A stretch of 46,164 nt of DNA from assembly GCA_937926205.1 (NCBI GenBank), contig CALEYL010000023.1, positions 1-46,164 of the forward strand, given 5' to 3'. The notes under the pieces were generated by a model that had not been told where the DNA came from, did not search any database, and worked only from the letters and a program-made list of their open reading frames with translations. Origin of the DNA: an uncultured Saprospiraceae bacterium (lineage in GTDB: Bacteria; Bacteroidota; Bacteroidia; Chitinophagales; Saprospiraceae). This document shows positions 16,473 through 25,663 of this stretch, piece by piece (the first letter of the stretch is position 1; the number at the start of each line of letters is the position of its first letter). The position numbers and the translations under genes are program-made.

Positions 16473-17666
16473 ATGAAAAAGCAATTTATCATAGCAGCGA
16501 TATTGCTGCTTTCCGGGGCAGCGTTTGCCCAAACCAATCTCGTAGCCCGATACCGCCTGTGCAACCAATGTGCTAATGGGCTGGATGCGACTACTTCCAA
16601 CCAAACTTTTACTTATGGAAATTCTTCCGAATATCCTACTAACCTCATCGCTGATGATTATGGACCCCGCCAAAACGGTACGGATACCTACGACTGGCAT
16701 GGAGGTATAGATTACAATAGCGGCAGCGGAAATGCAGACATGGGCGACCTGATCTTAGCCCTGATGGGTGGCACTATTACCGGAACACTTGGTTCGGGAT
16801 ATAAAAGACTTATTGTGCAGGCTGGAGGGCAAAATTTTGGTTATGGGCATTTGTTTACAACAGGAGGAGACAACAGCACACTTCCAAACAGAAGCGGCGG
16901 TTGCTGGTTGAGCGTGATGAATGACAATTTCAGCCGTTGCATTGTCATAGTTGCTGATGGTGATACTACAGCCATCAGCACAGTAGGGGGCGGTACGGTC
17001 AGTTTCGATGGCAAAATCTTTTCTGTAAGCAATACCATTACAGCAGGAGCGCCCATAGGCCCCACAGGTTATTCAGGTTTAAATTCAGGCGCTCATTTAC
17101 ACTTGTTTTCAGAGCCTAATGGATCTACCAACGTTCATGACACAATAACGAAAAACCCATTGCAGTATGTAAACTATGCTGCGCCGGCCTATGAAATTCA
17201 ATTGCGAAAAGTAACCAATTACAGCAGCAATACAACTGAACCCTGGATTGGCATCTCTTACCCGGGTACCACTATTTCTCCGATTGTCGTTCGGCCTATT
17301 ATGCAAAACGAAGGAGCAAATCTCAATCGCTACAATACGCTGAATCATGTAAACCGGGTAGAGCTTTTGATAAAAAAGAAAGATGAAAACAGCTATAAAC
17401 TCATTGAGGGGACTACTCAAAAAAGCGACATTCGCCTGGGTGGCCGTATCGGAGAAGAGATGCTACCCGAAAATATGTACACAGATGGCAGCATAGCAAA
17501 CCCAGGTACACCCCAAATTGGAAATTTAACCCGACAAGGCATTCGTCCTTTTGCCTATGCAACCAACAACGCCCACCCTTACGACGACTATTACTTCCCC
17601 AACCTCATCCCCCGACTTCACAGCGACACCAATTTAACTGCCGGCGCCCTTTCGTACTGCCCATGA
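16473..17666 (+). CDS. M23 peptidase domain: N-terminal half of a frameshift-split T9SS protein
   Basis: 397 aa with a clear Sec signal (MKKQFIIAAILLLSGAAFAQ). The mature part has the LytM/M23 zinc-peptidase signature: DWHGGIDYN (H76, D80), GYGHLF (H126) and the HLH pair (H208, H210). Such domains cut peptidoglycan or Gly-rich peptides. The frame stops at 17664-17666, and the next frame opens at ATG 17663 (ATGA overlap). That frame begins with a sequence (YQLKARITDVRNNVVDGP, then FVIDNYKPFIRSV) that reads as the continuation of an exported M23 multidomain protein. The simplest reading is one gene interrupted by a 1-nt deletion near 17640-17665; coupled translation of two proteins is the alternative. 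Confidence 0.8.
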   Translation: MKKQFIIAAILLLSGAAFAQTNLVARYRLCNQCANGLDATTSNQTFTYGNSSEYPTNLIADDYGPRQNGTDTYDWHGGIDYNSGSGNADMGDLILALMGGTITGTLGSGYKRLIVQAGGQNFGYGHLFTTGGDNSTLPNRSGGCWLSVMNDNFSRCIVIVADGDTTAISTVGGGTVSFDGKIFSVSNTITAGAPIGPTGYSGLNSGAHLHLFSEPNGSTNVHDTITKNPLQYVNYAAPAYEIQLRKVTNYSSNTTEPWIGISYPGTTISPIVVRPIMQNEGANLNRYNTLNHVNRVELLIKKKDENSYKLIEGTTQKSDIRLGGRIGEEMLPENMYTDGSIANPGTPQIGNLTRQGIRPFAYATNNAHPYDDYYFPNLIPRLHSDTNLTAGALSYCP

Positions 17667-20600
17667 GTAGCCGCTACAACGACGGGCGTTATCAACTAAA
17701 AGCGCGCATCACAGATGTGCGCAACAATGTGGTGGATGGCCCTGTTCAGAAATTTGTCATCGACAACTATAAGCCTTTCATCCGCTCTGTAAAAGTTCAG
17801 GCGAATGGCCCGAATGGCCAAACCTTTTACCACAGAACATGGCAGTGTACACAATGCAGCGATGGAGAAGGGGGGATTCGCCTGCAAACCGAACAAATTG
17901 CATCGTGTATTACCCGGGCATCCATACTTGGCAACCTGTATGTCACCGTAGAAGCCAGCGAGCCACTGAAAAACCTGACGATCCAGGCAAATGATATAAC
18001 CAATATTGCTACGGATTGGCAGGATGAAGCTGGCCAGATACGGCGATTTAAAATAACCCCTGAACAAGTAGCTACCCTGTTTGCCGGAACGATGGCTATC
18101 GAATTCAAATTCAATGGTTTTGACTGGGATAATGATGATGATGACAATAACAACAACCGGCTCCTTGCACTTAACTCCAGTCATGGAGCAAGTACTTGCC
18201 TGAAAATTCCCAAACGCACCGGCGCTGCTACCTGGGCAGACAATACCAATATGAGTACAGGTACAGATGTTGTTCACTATTTCAATGTCAACTGCTGTGA
18301 AAAAAACCGAAGCAGTGAGGAAGAGCCCAGCGTTGGCATCACCTCGGACGAAAGTTGCTTCAACTACGGCACGGGCATTACCTGGGAAACCATTCAGCCA
18401 TCTAACCAGTCTGCCACTGACGGCGTCATTACCCTGCATGTGGAGGGCGGTATTGAACCCTATCGCTACGCATGGTCAACCGGCGCCACAACGGAGAAGC
18501 TGGAAGGCATCGGGCCCGGCGAATATTGCGTCACCGTCAACGACGCGCTGTGCTGCGAGCAGGTGGTCTGCATCACGCTGTGCCCAAAGATCACCATCCC
18601 GGATACGGATGCTGGCGGACCAAGCACCTGCAATGGCTCCGACGGCCAAATTTATTTCCGTTTCGGCGGACCGGAAGGCGGCACGCCTCCTTACACCTAT
18701 CTCTGGAATACCGGCGCAACAACGCTCAGCCTTTTTTACATTCCCAGCGGGGTCTATTCCCTTACGGCTACAGATGCCAACGGTTGCACGGCAGAAGCCA
18801 GTTATACCCTGTTGGCTGCCGGGGAGCCTATGGTTATTTTTGAATCGGCGCCTGGCTGCCAGGGCATGAACAATGGCTATGTGAATGCAGGCGCCTTTAC
18901 CCCGGATGGTTTCGGCGGCCCCTACCATTTTGTCTGGAGTAGCGGCTTCATTGATCTCAATACCTATTACAGCGAACTCAACAACATTGGCGCGGGCAAC
19001 TATTGCGTCACCATTACCGACGCCAATGGCGGCGGCGCCTGTCCGGTAGTGCGTTGTGCAGAACTTAGCGATCTGGTTCCCGACGGCCCGCTGACCCTGA
19101 AAAAAGAAGCCGTGGTCAATTCCTGTGCCGAATCGGCTTCGGGCAGCATTACCCTCGATATTTCCGGAGGCATTACGCCGCAGCCGGGTGGCATTTATGC
19201 TTATAACATCCAGTGGGGCAACGGTCTGGGTTCCGCCCAAACGCTTCAGAACCTGGCCCCCGGGACTTACTGCTACACCGTCACCGATTATTGCGGCGCC
19301 ACTGCCTCTAATTGTGTGGAGGTAGAGGAACAGGAAAATACGGCATTCGACCTGGAGTTGCTGGCGATACAACACGTTTCAGAGCCCGATTTGGATGACG
19401 GACTGATTTCGGTCGCACCCACAGTCCCCGGAGAATATTCCTTTCAGTGGAGCAATCATGTGAGCGGCGCAGGCATCAACAGCCTGGCGCCCGGAAGCTA
19501 CTCCGTTACGGCAACAAGCCTGAGCACGGGTTGCAGCATCATCAGAAGCTACACGATCGAAACCTGCTTCGAGGTTCCCAATTTCAACGCCCGCCTTATC
19601 GGCGACCTGGTAGGATCGGAGCCGGCAACATTCCGGGTGCAGGTTTCTGTGGCAAGCGGCGCGTTTTCCGGGAACATTCCGCCGGGGTTTTCCATTGTTT
19701 GGGAAGCGCATCAGGACGGCATTATCGGGCATGGCGCAATGGTTACGCTCCCGGCTAATTTTACAGGGAATTGGATCAAGGCTACTATATCAAATGGATG
19801 TGTAGAAAAAGTACTGAGCAAGCAGATATTGCGGTGTCCAATGGTAGATCCGGGCCTCGAAAATCCGGCTGGTTTTTTCATTGCCAATCGGAGGGATCCC
19901 TGCCGTGGATTTTCCGACGGCAGCATTACGCTGGCTATTCCTAAGCCCGGAAGCGGCGCCGCGGTGACTGCTGTACTCGACGGCAATTTTGAAATCCCGG
20001 TTAGTGGCGGCGATGATGATTTTTATTACATCGAGATCGGAAACTTGGCAGGGAATATTGATTTTACACTCAAAATTACAGTAGGTGATTGTGAATATGA
20101 ATTCACTTTAAGGCTGGGAGAACGGAGCTTTGAACAACAATTTGATCGTATTGAGGGAGATATTTGTTTTTATGATCAAGCTTGTGATGGAAATATACTT
20201 AGCGGCGACGAACAATTCCAGGAACCAATCCAATTTGATTGGCCCAACACAACGGGTAGTTTATTTAGCGGTACTTGTAAAACCCCCTTGTTATGTGGCT
20301 CTAATCATACTGGGCAAATAAGGCAATTTGGACAGGCTGTTACAACAACGGTGGGATATCTGAATACGCTTAATCAGGCATTGCTCTCGGATGTATATCC
20401 TCCTGGCTATATAGAGCAACTACAGGCATCTTTTGAAGAAATAAGTGAATGCCGCAATGTACGGTATTGCCGCGGGAGTTTGAAGTTTTTAGGTCATGCG
20501 CCAATTTTTCCATTTGTGAGTAGTAATGGCTTAGTATTTACTGATCCGAACACTGGGTGTCAGTTTGTTGATTGTGTAAGCCCAACGCCAGATTTCCTCG

Positions 20601-22630
20601 TATGCCCTGAAGACGCTGATGTATTTGGAGGCGTATCACCAGAGATAAATAATTGTTTTCCTCGAAGGAGAAATGTCTTTGACCTTATATTAAACAGGGC
20701 TTCAATTGAGGATCAATTTCCTAATACTTTTCCCGGTTCTGAATTGGACGACTTTTTGCAGATCCATGCACAGAATGAAGCAGCTAAATGTGCTTTTGTT
20801 GTTTATTGCCAGCATAATTTTACTTTTCTTTCTTCAAATATTAGTGAAATTATTTGTGGAGAGGCACTCTATGCTCAAGGTTCTTACTTAGGTAATAGTT
20901 GCGAGGCTCAACAGGTAAGTCTTGCTGGTAGCGGAGGCCCTTTGTTTGGGTACTTAGTGTTATGTGATGCCGGACAAGATTTTTTAGGGCTGCATCAAGC
21001 TCAAGTAAATTATGTCAGGAAACGTCACTATGTTTTTGCTCCTTCGGAGAATTTCAATGAAGATGTATTTTTCAAATCCATTCTTGATGCCTACGACCAG
21101 GAACACCTACTTGACTTCGGCATTGCACAGGATGGTGACATTACCAACCCTAAAGGGTTAATAAATACGGCCCAAGGCTTTGTCATGGATGATTTCGATC
21201 CTTTCGGTAATCAGGTTTTAAAACATAAAGCCGACACCGTGGTCACCCACTATGTCTCCGACTGGGAAAAAGAAATCACCGTGTACGTCGAAGCCTTGCA
21301 ACCCGATACGGCGTATCAATTGATTTACGAAGACACTTCCGATTTTTGGATCAAGCCAATCGCTACTTCGCCAGGCGGTTTGGTTCAGGTTCGGCATTTG
21401 TCAGTATCTCAGGGGCAATCGGATGTCATACTGGCCGGTGGTACTTTTCAGGGAGATTTGGTTTACGATGGCGCAATCATCGCTTCTTCGGCGGAACCTT
21501 CAGGCTTTTTGCTAAAAGTTCGAATGGCGGACGGTGTTATGGCCGATATGCATACTCTTATTGGCTTATCCGACCTTGTTTTTTCAGAAAACAGAAAAAA
21601 TGCCGTAGTCGTGGCAGGGAAGCGCTCCGGCGATATCCTCGTCAACAACCAGACCTGGGCGATGCCTTCCGGCGCTGGCGTAACAGCCATCCGGGTGGAT
21701 GAGCAAAATCAAATAGCCCTGGTGGACAACATCGAACTACAATCTGGCACTTTTGGCCTGGCGGATATCGCAACCAGGGAGTCGGATTATGACCCCGATT
21801 CCCCCGTGTCCATAGCATTATGGGGATCAGGCACTATACTCGCAGGCAATCAAAGTCTGTCTTATCCTGCTGATCACCTCGTGATCCTGACCGTGACCCA
21901 CCAAGGGGCGCCAGTTCAAGTTGTTGCTACGCCTGCTGCCAATCTGGATCAGGATGGCTTCGACATGGCTTATGATAAAGCCGGCGATGTTCTCTTTGCT
22001 GGCTTTACGATCACCAACACGGTCAACCTTTTTGGCGAAAGCTTCCAAAGCGCAGGTGGTCAGGATATTGTGCTTGCCGCAATACGCCCCGACGGCATTC
22101 TGGGCTGGAACAGCCAATATGGCGGCACGGAAAATGAAAATGTTTCTAAAATACTCCAAAACCATGATGTCCTTTATTTTGGGGGAGCATTTGACGGCAG
22201 TGTGGGCGACAAAACCATCGGCCAATATATCTTTTCCAACTTAGTGGCCGCAACCAAAAGGGCCTACATCTCTTTTGTGTCGCCGTGGGGCGCAGGAGGA
22301 GTCGTTGCACTATCGGAGCAAGAGCAGGGCGTCGTTCCCGCCGCGGACATCCTAAGCCCAGGTCCTCTGATCCATCAGCCGGAAACAAGGGTTGAAGTTT
22401 TCCCCAATCCATTCAACAACAAAGTTCGGGTTCGGGCTTTTGGCGAAAACATCGCCGCCATACAAGTTGTAAATGCGCTGGGGCAACCTGTCTATGATTT
22501 TAGAGACCAGGTTTTCAGCGACTTTGAAATTGACTTTGGCGAAAACGCTAAAGGGATTTATTTTCTGAAATGCTACGACCATACCGGGGGGGGGGGGGGT
22601 GCAACCAAAAGTGTGGTAAAAATGAACTGA
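17663..22630 (+). CDS. SprB-repeat protein with T9SS type-A sorting domain: C-terminal part of the split M23 gene
   Basis: 1655 aa without a signal peptide, although its C terminus is a T9SS sorting domain (VEVFPNPFNNKVRVRAFG, VVNALGQPVYDF, AKGIYFLKCY). This mismatch supports fusion to the signal-bearing upstream frame. Segments: a short Ig-like start (residues 1-210) including a DNDDDDNNNN stretch, SprB-like and Ig-like repeats (about 240-700, e.g. GGTPPYTYLWNTGATTLSL), a Cys-rich AT-rich segment (about 810-1150), a beta-propeller-like region (about 1200-1560) and the CTD (about 1575-1655). A G14 tract at 22586-22599 encodes five Gly in the last loop of the CTD. The middle segment resembles no family I know. 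Confidence 0.85.
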   Translation: MSSRYNDGRYQLKARITDVRNNVVDGPVQKFVIDNYKPFIRSVKVQANGPNGQTFYHRTWQCTQCSDGEGGIRLQTEQIASCITRASILGNLYVTVEASEPLKNLTIQANDITNIATDWQDEAGQIRRFKITPEQVATLFAGTMAIEFKFNGFDWDNDDDDNNNNRLLALNSSHGASTCLKIPKRTGAATWADNTNMSTGTDVVHYFNVNCCEKNRSSEEEPSVGITSDESCFNYGTGITWETIQPSNQSATDGVITLHVEGGIEPYRYAWSTGATTEKLEGIGPGEYCVTVNDALCCEQVVCITLCPKITIPDTDAGGPSTCNGSDGQIYFRFGGPEGGTPPYTYLWNTGATTLSLFYIPSGVYSLTATDANGCTAEASYTLLAAGEPMVIFESAPGCQGMNNGYVNAGAFTPDGFGGPYHFVWSSGFIDLNTYYSELNNIGAGNYCVTITDANGGGACPVVRCAELSDLVPDGPLTLKKEAVVNSCAESASGSITLDISGGITPQPGGIYAYNIQWGNGLGSAQTLQNLAPGTYCYTVTDYCGATASNCVEVEEQENTAFDLELLAIQHVSEPDLDDGLISVAPTVPGEYSFQWSNHVSGAGINSLAPGSYSVTATSLSTGCSIIRSYTIETCFEVPNFNARLIGDLVGSEPATFRVQVSVASGAFSGNIPPGFSIVWEAHQDGIIGHGAMVTLPANFTGNWIKATISNGCVEKVLSKQILRCPMVDPGLENPAGFFIANRRDPCRGFSDGSITLAIPKPGSGAAVTAVLDGNFEIPVSGGDDDFYYIEIGNLAGNIDFTLKITVGDCEYEFTLRLGERSFEQQFDRIEGDICFYDQACDGNILSGDEQFQEPIQFDWPNTTGSLFSGTCKTPLLCGSNHTGQIRQFGQAVTTTVGYLNTLNQALLSDVYPPGYIEQLQASFEEISECRNVRYCRGSLKFLGHAPIFPFVSSNGLVFTDPNTGCQFVDCVSPTPDFLVCPEDADVFGGVSPEINNCFPRRRNVFDLILNRASIEDQFPNTFPGSELDDFLQIHAQNEAAKCAFVVYCQHNFTFLSSNISEIICGEALYAQGSYLGNSCEAQQVSLAGSGGPLFGYLVLCDAGQDFLGLHQAQVNYVRKRHYVFAPSENFNEDVFFKSILDAYDQEHLLDFGIAQDGDITNPKGLINTAQGFVMDDFDPFGNQVLKHKADTVVTHYVSDWEKEITVYVEALQPDTAYQLIYEDTSDFWIKPIATSPGGLVQVRHLSVSQGQSDVILAGGTFQGDLVYDGAIIASSAEPSGFLLKVRMADGVMADMHTLIGLSDLVFSENRKNAVVVAGKRSGDILVNNQTWAMPSGAGVTAIRVDEQNQIALVDNIELQSGTFGLADIATRESDYDPDSPVSIALWGSGTILAGNQSLSYPADHLVILTVTHQGAPVQVVATPAANLDQDGFDMAYDKAGDVLFAGFTITNTVNLFGESFQSAGGQDIVLAAIRPDGILGWNSQYGGTENENVSKILQNHDVLYFGGAFDGSVGDKTIGQYIFSNLVAATKRAYISFVSPWGAGGVVALSEQEQGVVPAADILSPGPLIHQPETRVEVFPNPFNNKVRVRAFGENIAAIQVVNALGQPVYDFRDQVFSDFEIDFGENAKGIYFLKCYDHTGGGGGATKSVVKMN
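22586..22599 (+). repeat. G14 homopolymer in the T9SS sorting domain
   Basis: Fourteen consecutive G bases, in frame as Gly5, ten codons (including the stop) before the end of the gene. With 14 G the protein ends KSVVKMN, as type-A sorting domains do. Loss of one G gives VQPKVW and a stop; gain of one G gives a tail of about 36 unrelated residues. Slipped-strand mispairing could switch the sorting signal. Confidence 0.85.
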
Positions 22631-22660
22631 GAGATGGTCTTGCTGTAGCTCTGAACAGGA

Positions 22661-22720
22661 GACATTCCGAATTTTGGATAAGAGGCTCTCTAGGACCGGT
22701 TATCTAAAATTCGGGATGTC
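22661..22720. terminator. Stem-loop between convergent genes
   Basis: The 21-nt arms 22661-22681 and 22700-22720 are inverted with two mismatches (both G-T compatible on one strand) around an 18-nt loop. It sits 31 nt after the T9SS gene stop and before the convergent subtilase stop. There is no strong T-run, so termination is inferred from position. Confidence 0.5.
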
Positions 22721-22762
22721 TATTGTTTCCCAACTTGCGCTCTGACTGAGCGAGGACAGGTT

Positions 22763-22778
22763 TTGCCAATTTGCCTTT
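22763..22778 (+). repeat. Two-unit octamer remnant with companion sequence
   Basis: TTGCCAAT and TTGCCTTT follow GAGCGAGGACAGGTT (22748-22762). This is a degraded copy of the GC-rich companion plus octamers seen at 14483-14567. Confidence 0.6.
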
Positions 22779-22797
22779 TAAAAATCAGCAAGCGCAA

Positions 22798-24333
22798 TTA
22801 CCGGGATACCAAATTCTTCATCGCCTCCGCCGGTTGTATCAGCTTTCCGGTCTCGTTTGTATTCCTTGTAGCCACCCCGGTAGATTGCAGAATTTGATAA
22901 GCCTGTGTCGCTGTCAAATCCGGGCGCATGCTTTTCATCATGCCCACCAATCCCGCAACAGCAGGCGTAGCCATGGAAGTGCCGCTGAAACTGGCATATT
23001 TTTGTTGTCCCGGCACAGTGGAATAAATGTCTACTCCCGGTGCGGCAATTCCCATTGACAGGGCAGTGACATAATTCGAAAATACGGCCCGGTTCAATTC
23101 GCGGTCAATGGCACTGACTGCAATGACGCCTTTCACATTGGCGGGGGAATAGTCGACGGCATTGCGATTGGCATTACCGGCGGCGGCGATAACGATGGCG
23201 CCTTTATCAGCGGCATAGCGTACGGCTTTTTCGTAAGCGGTTTGTTTGCTTTGGTTGCTGAATCCGCCCAGAGACATAGAAATGACGGCAGCGCCATTAT
23301 CTGCAGCTTCGATAATTCCTTTGAGGATACTTTGCTGGGTTCCCATGCCAGAAGCATTCAACACCTTGAAACTGGTTACCTGAACAAAGTTGTTGTTTTT
23401 GGAAAGCGATGCGATGCCGACGCCGTTATTGGATACCGCCGCAGCGATGCCTGCACAATGGGTGCCGTGAGATTTGGGATCGTTGTCATTGCTTTTTTTG
23501 ATGGAGCGGTAATTGGCTTTCAGGTCTTCGTGTCCTGCATCAACGCCGGTATCCAGTATGGCGATCAGGGCTTTTTTTTGCGGCTGCAATTTTGCGCCAT
23601 CCAGATATTGGTACAATTGATCCACTTTCATGGCTTCAAAGCCCCACTGTTGCTCAACGCCGGGGTCATTGATCCCGTATTTATTCGGTGCCGGGCTGTT
23701 TCTTTTTGCTTCAATCGGCGCAATGCTGATGGTTTCATTTTCTTCGACCCAGTCTGTCAAACCGGAAGCGTTCAAAGCTGCTTCGATCTCCGCCAATTTC
23801 GAAAGTTGATGATCTGGTATGTTAACGAGGTAGTAATCGTCTAATTCAGTCATTTCTTCGCTCTTTGGGAAAAAGGCGCGCTCAACGCGGAGGTCGTATT
23901 TACGGATCAGGCGATTAAGCGACTCCGGACTTTTCCCTTCCGGCAATTCGACGAGCAATTCTCCGTTGGCATCCAGCCCTGAAACCGCTTCTGACGTTGC
24001 GGCATTCAAAGGCAGGCGGTGTTTGTTTTGGTAAAAAAGCACCAGAGCACCCAAAATAGCTCCTGCACTAAGGAAAAACATCAAAGGCCGCCGGAGCAAA
24101 ATCCTGAAAACAATACCGGCAGCGCCCAACATCACCAAATCGCGCAGCAAGACGGGGATTTTTAGCCCAAATGCGGCGTCGGCACTGAACCACCCCACCA
24201 GATACATGCCCAGCGAAGCAAACAGGATGTTGCGGAACAAATTGCCCCAGGGCTCCCGCTTCTGAAAATAATACCAGCCAGCGAGGGCTGCAAAACTTGC
24301 CAGGAAACCAGTGCTGAAAAGGAAATTGCTCAT
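22798..24333 (-). CDS. Membrane-anchored S8 (subtilisin-like) serine protease
   Basis: 511 aa. The N-terminal 100 residues hold about four hydrophobic membrane segments (around 4-22, 33-50, 60-78, 83-100), not a cleavable signal. A propeptide-like region follows (about 120-205, with VERAFFP). The peptidase S8 domain then carries D261 (ILDTGVD), H289 (HGTHCAG), oxyanion N387 (AAAGNAN) and S453 (GTSMATP), so the triad is complete. The domain probably faces the periplasm or outer leaflet, but orientation is not certain. Subtilases with a multi-pass N-terminal anchor are uncommon. ATG 24333 starts directly at the first membrane segment. Confidence 0.9.
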   Translation of the reverse strand: MSNFLFSTGFLASFAALAGWYYFQKREPWGNLFRNILFASLGMYLVGWFSADAAFGLKIPVLLRDLVMLGAAGIVFRILLRRPLMFFLSAGAILGALVLFYQNKHRLPLNAATSEAVSGLDANGELLVELPEGKSPESLNRLIRKYDLRVERAFFPKSEEMTELDDYYLVNIPDHQLSKLAEIEAALNASGLTDWVEENETISIAPIEAKRNSPAPNKYGINDPGVEQQWGFEAMKVDQLYQYLDGAKLQPQKKALIAILDTGVDAGHEDLKANYRSIKKSNDNDPKSHGTHCAGIAAAVSNNGVGIASLSKNNNFVQVTSFKVLNASGMGTQQSILKGIIEAADNGAAVISMSLGGFSNQSKQTAYEKAVRYAADKGAIVIAAAGNANRNAVDYSPANVKGVIAVSAIDRELNRAVFSNYVTALSMGIAAPGVDIYSTVPGQQKYASFSGTSMATPAVAGLVGMMKSMRPDLTATQAYQILQSTGVATRNTNETGKLIQPAEAMKNLVSR

Positions 24334-24357
24334 AATGATTCAGAATTTTATAAATTA

Positions 24358-24560
24358 GAGTTTGTTCAGGAATTCATTAATGGGCTGTGAGTGGCAAATT
24401 TTATTTTATACCTGCGTTGGATTTTTTGACTACGTCGAATCTTCGATTTCACCGTAGCTGCTGGCTACGTCTGCAAAATTGACTACGTCGAATTTCATTT
24501 CGCCTTGTCTAAAACAAAATTTCCTCACACTCGCTCCATCATGAAAACCCGAACAAGCTC
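24358..24560 (-). mobile_element. MITE-like element, copy 1
   Basis: 203 bp bounded by inverted ends GAGTTTGTTCAGG (left) and the complement GAGCTTGTTCGGG (right), flanked by TTA on each side (24355-24357, 24561-24563), a possible 3-bp target duplication. There is no coding capacity. The interior matches copy 2 (30966-31147) in inverted orientation, for example GGCTGTGAGTGGCAAATTTT and AGCTGCTGGCTA. An internal GACTACGTCGAAT motif occurs twice. A 3-bp TNA duplication would suit an IS5-group transposase acting in trans; that is inference. Confidence 0.7.
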
Positions 24561-24621
24561 TTAAAAATAACCAAAAAGGCTGAAATGGACAAACTTAGGC
24601 GATGAATACAGCCGGGATACT

Positions 24622-24656
24622 GTTAAACGCGCGTTATTGCGCGATTAGCGTTCAAC
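24622..24656. promoter_or_regulatory. Inverted repeat upstream of trxB
   Basis: GTTAAACGC (24622-24630) and GCGTTCAAC (24648-24656) pair at 8 of 9 positions, with an alternative inner stem CGCGC/GCGCG. It lies just upstream of the trxB -7 element and could be an operator or the end of an upstream unit. Its function is unknown. Confidence 0.35.
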
Positions 24657-24675
24657 CATGTTTGAACAAAGATGT

Positions 24676-24683
24676 TATTTTTG
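24676..24683 (+). promoter_or_regulatory. Candidate -7 promoter element of trxB
   Basis: TATTTTTG matches TAnnTTTG exactly, 37 nt before the trxB ATG. A TTTG at 24661-24664 is closer than the usual -33 spacing, so only the -7 element is claimed. Confidence 0.5.
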
Positions 24684-24720
24684 CACACTTTAACAATAAC
24701 ACCACAAACGAAAGAATAAG

Positions 24721-25662
24721 ATGGCAGAACACATCAAATGCCTCATCATCGGGTCAGGCCCGGCAGGATATACCGCAGCAATCTACGCAGCAAGGGCAAA
24801 CCTCAGCCCGGTTCTGTATACGGGCATGCAGCCCGGAGGGCAGTTGACGACGACCTCTGAGGTTGAAAACTACCCCGGTTACCCCGACGGTATCGACGGA
24901 ACAACCATGATGGTGGATTTTCAAAAGCAGGCGGAGCGTTTTGGGACGGAAGTTCGCATGGAGATGATCAGTAAAGTAGATTTCAGCGGCCCGGTTCACA
25001 AGGTTTGGACTGAAAGCGGTAAGGAAGTACATGCCGACTCGGTCATCATTTCAACAGGCGCCACGGCCAAATGGCTGGGCCTCGAATCGGAACAACGCCT
25101 GGCCATGTCAGGTGGTGGTGTTTCTGCCTGCGCGGTATGCGACGGATTTTTTTACCGCGGGAAAGAAGTGGCAGTCGTTGGCGGCGGCGATACGGCAGCT
25201 GAGGAAGCATCCTACCTGTCGAAATTGTGCAGCAAAGTCCACCTCATCGTGCGCCGCGACGAAATGCGGGCCTCTAAAATCATGCAGGATCGTGTGGAAA
25301 AGACTGCCAATATTGAAATTCACTGGAATTCTGAAACACAGGAAGTTCTGGGGGATGAATTCGTAGAAGGGGTGCGCCTGCTCAACAACAAAACCGGCGA
25401 AACCAGCATCATTCCGATCCAGGGATTTTTTGTAGCCATCGGCCACCAGCCCAATACCGAAATTTTTAAAGGTTGGCTGGAAATGGATCAAACCGGTTAT
25501 CTGCTGACCAAGCCCGGTACTACCCTGACGAACATTGAGGGCGTTTTTGCCAGCGGCGATGCACAGGACAACGTCTATCGCCAGGCGGTTACGGCAGCAG
25601 GAACGGGTTGCATGGCGGCATTGGATGCGGAGCGGTATTTGACGGAAAAGGAAATTATTTAG
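24721..25662 (+). CDS. trxB: Thioredoxin-disulfide reductase
   Basis: 313 aa, the normal length for bacterial TrxR. It reduces thioredoxin with NADPH in the cytoplasm. The FAD-binding motif GSGPAGYTAAIYAARA lies at residues 11-26, the redox pair is C137/C140 (SACAVCDGFF), the NADPH-binding GGGDTAAEEA follows, and the C-terminal ASGDAQDNVYRQAVTAAGTG closes the FAD domain. The start is unambiguous. The gene stands alone; its stop is two bases before a large inverted-repeat element. Confidence 0.97.
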   Translation: MAEHIKCLIIGSGPAGYTAAIYAARANLSPVLYTGMQPGGQLTTTSEVENYPGYPDGIDGTTMMVDFQKQAERFGTEVRMEMISKVDFSGPVHKVWTESGKEVHADSVIISTGATAKWLGLESEQRLAMSGGGVSACAVCDGFFYRGKEVAVVGGGDTAAEEASYLSKLCSKVHLIVRRDEMRASKIMQDRVEKTANIEIHWNSETQEVLGDEFVEGVRLLNNKTGETSIIPIQGFFVAIGHQPNTEIFKGWLEMDQTGYLLTKPGTTLTNIEGVFASGDAQDNVYRQAVTAAGTGCMAALDAERYLTEKEII

Positions 25663-25663
25663 T

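Noticed and set aside
17663..17666. Programmed frameshifting at the ATGA overlap
   Set aside because: I see no slippery heptamer or downstream structure that would support it over a simple mutation or coupled translation.
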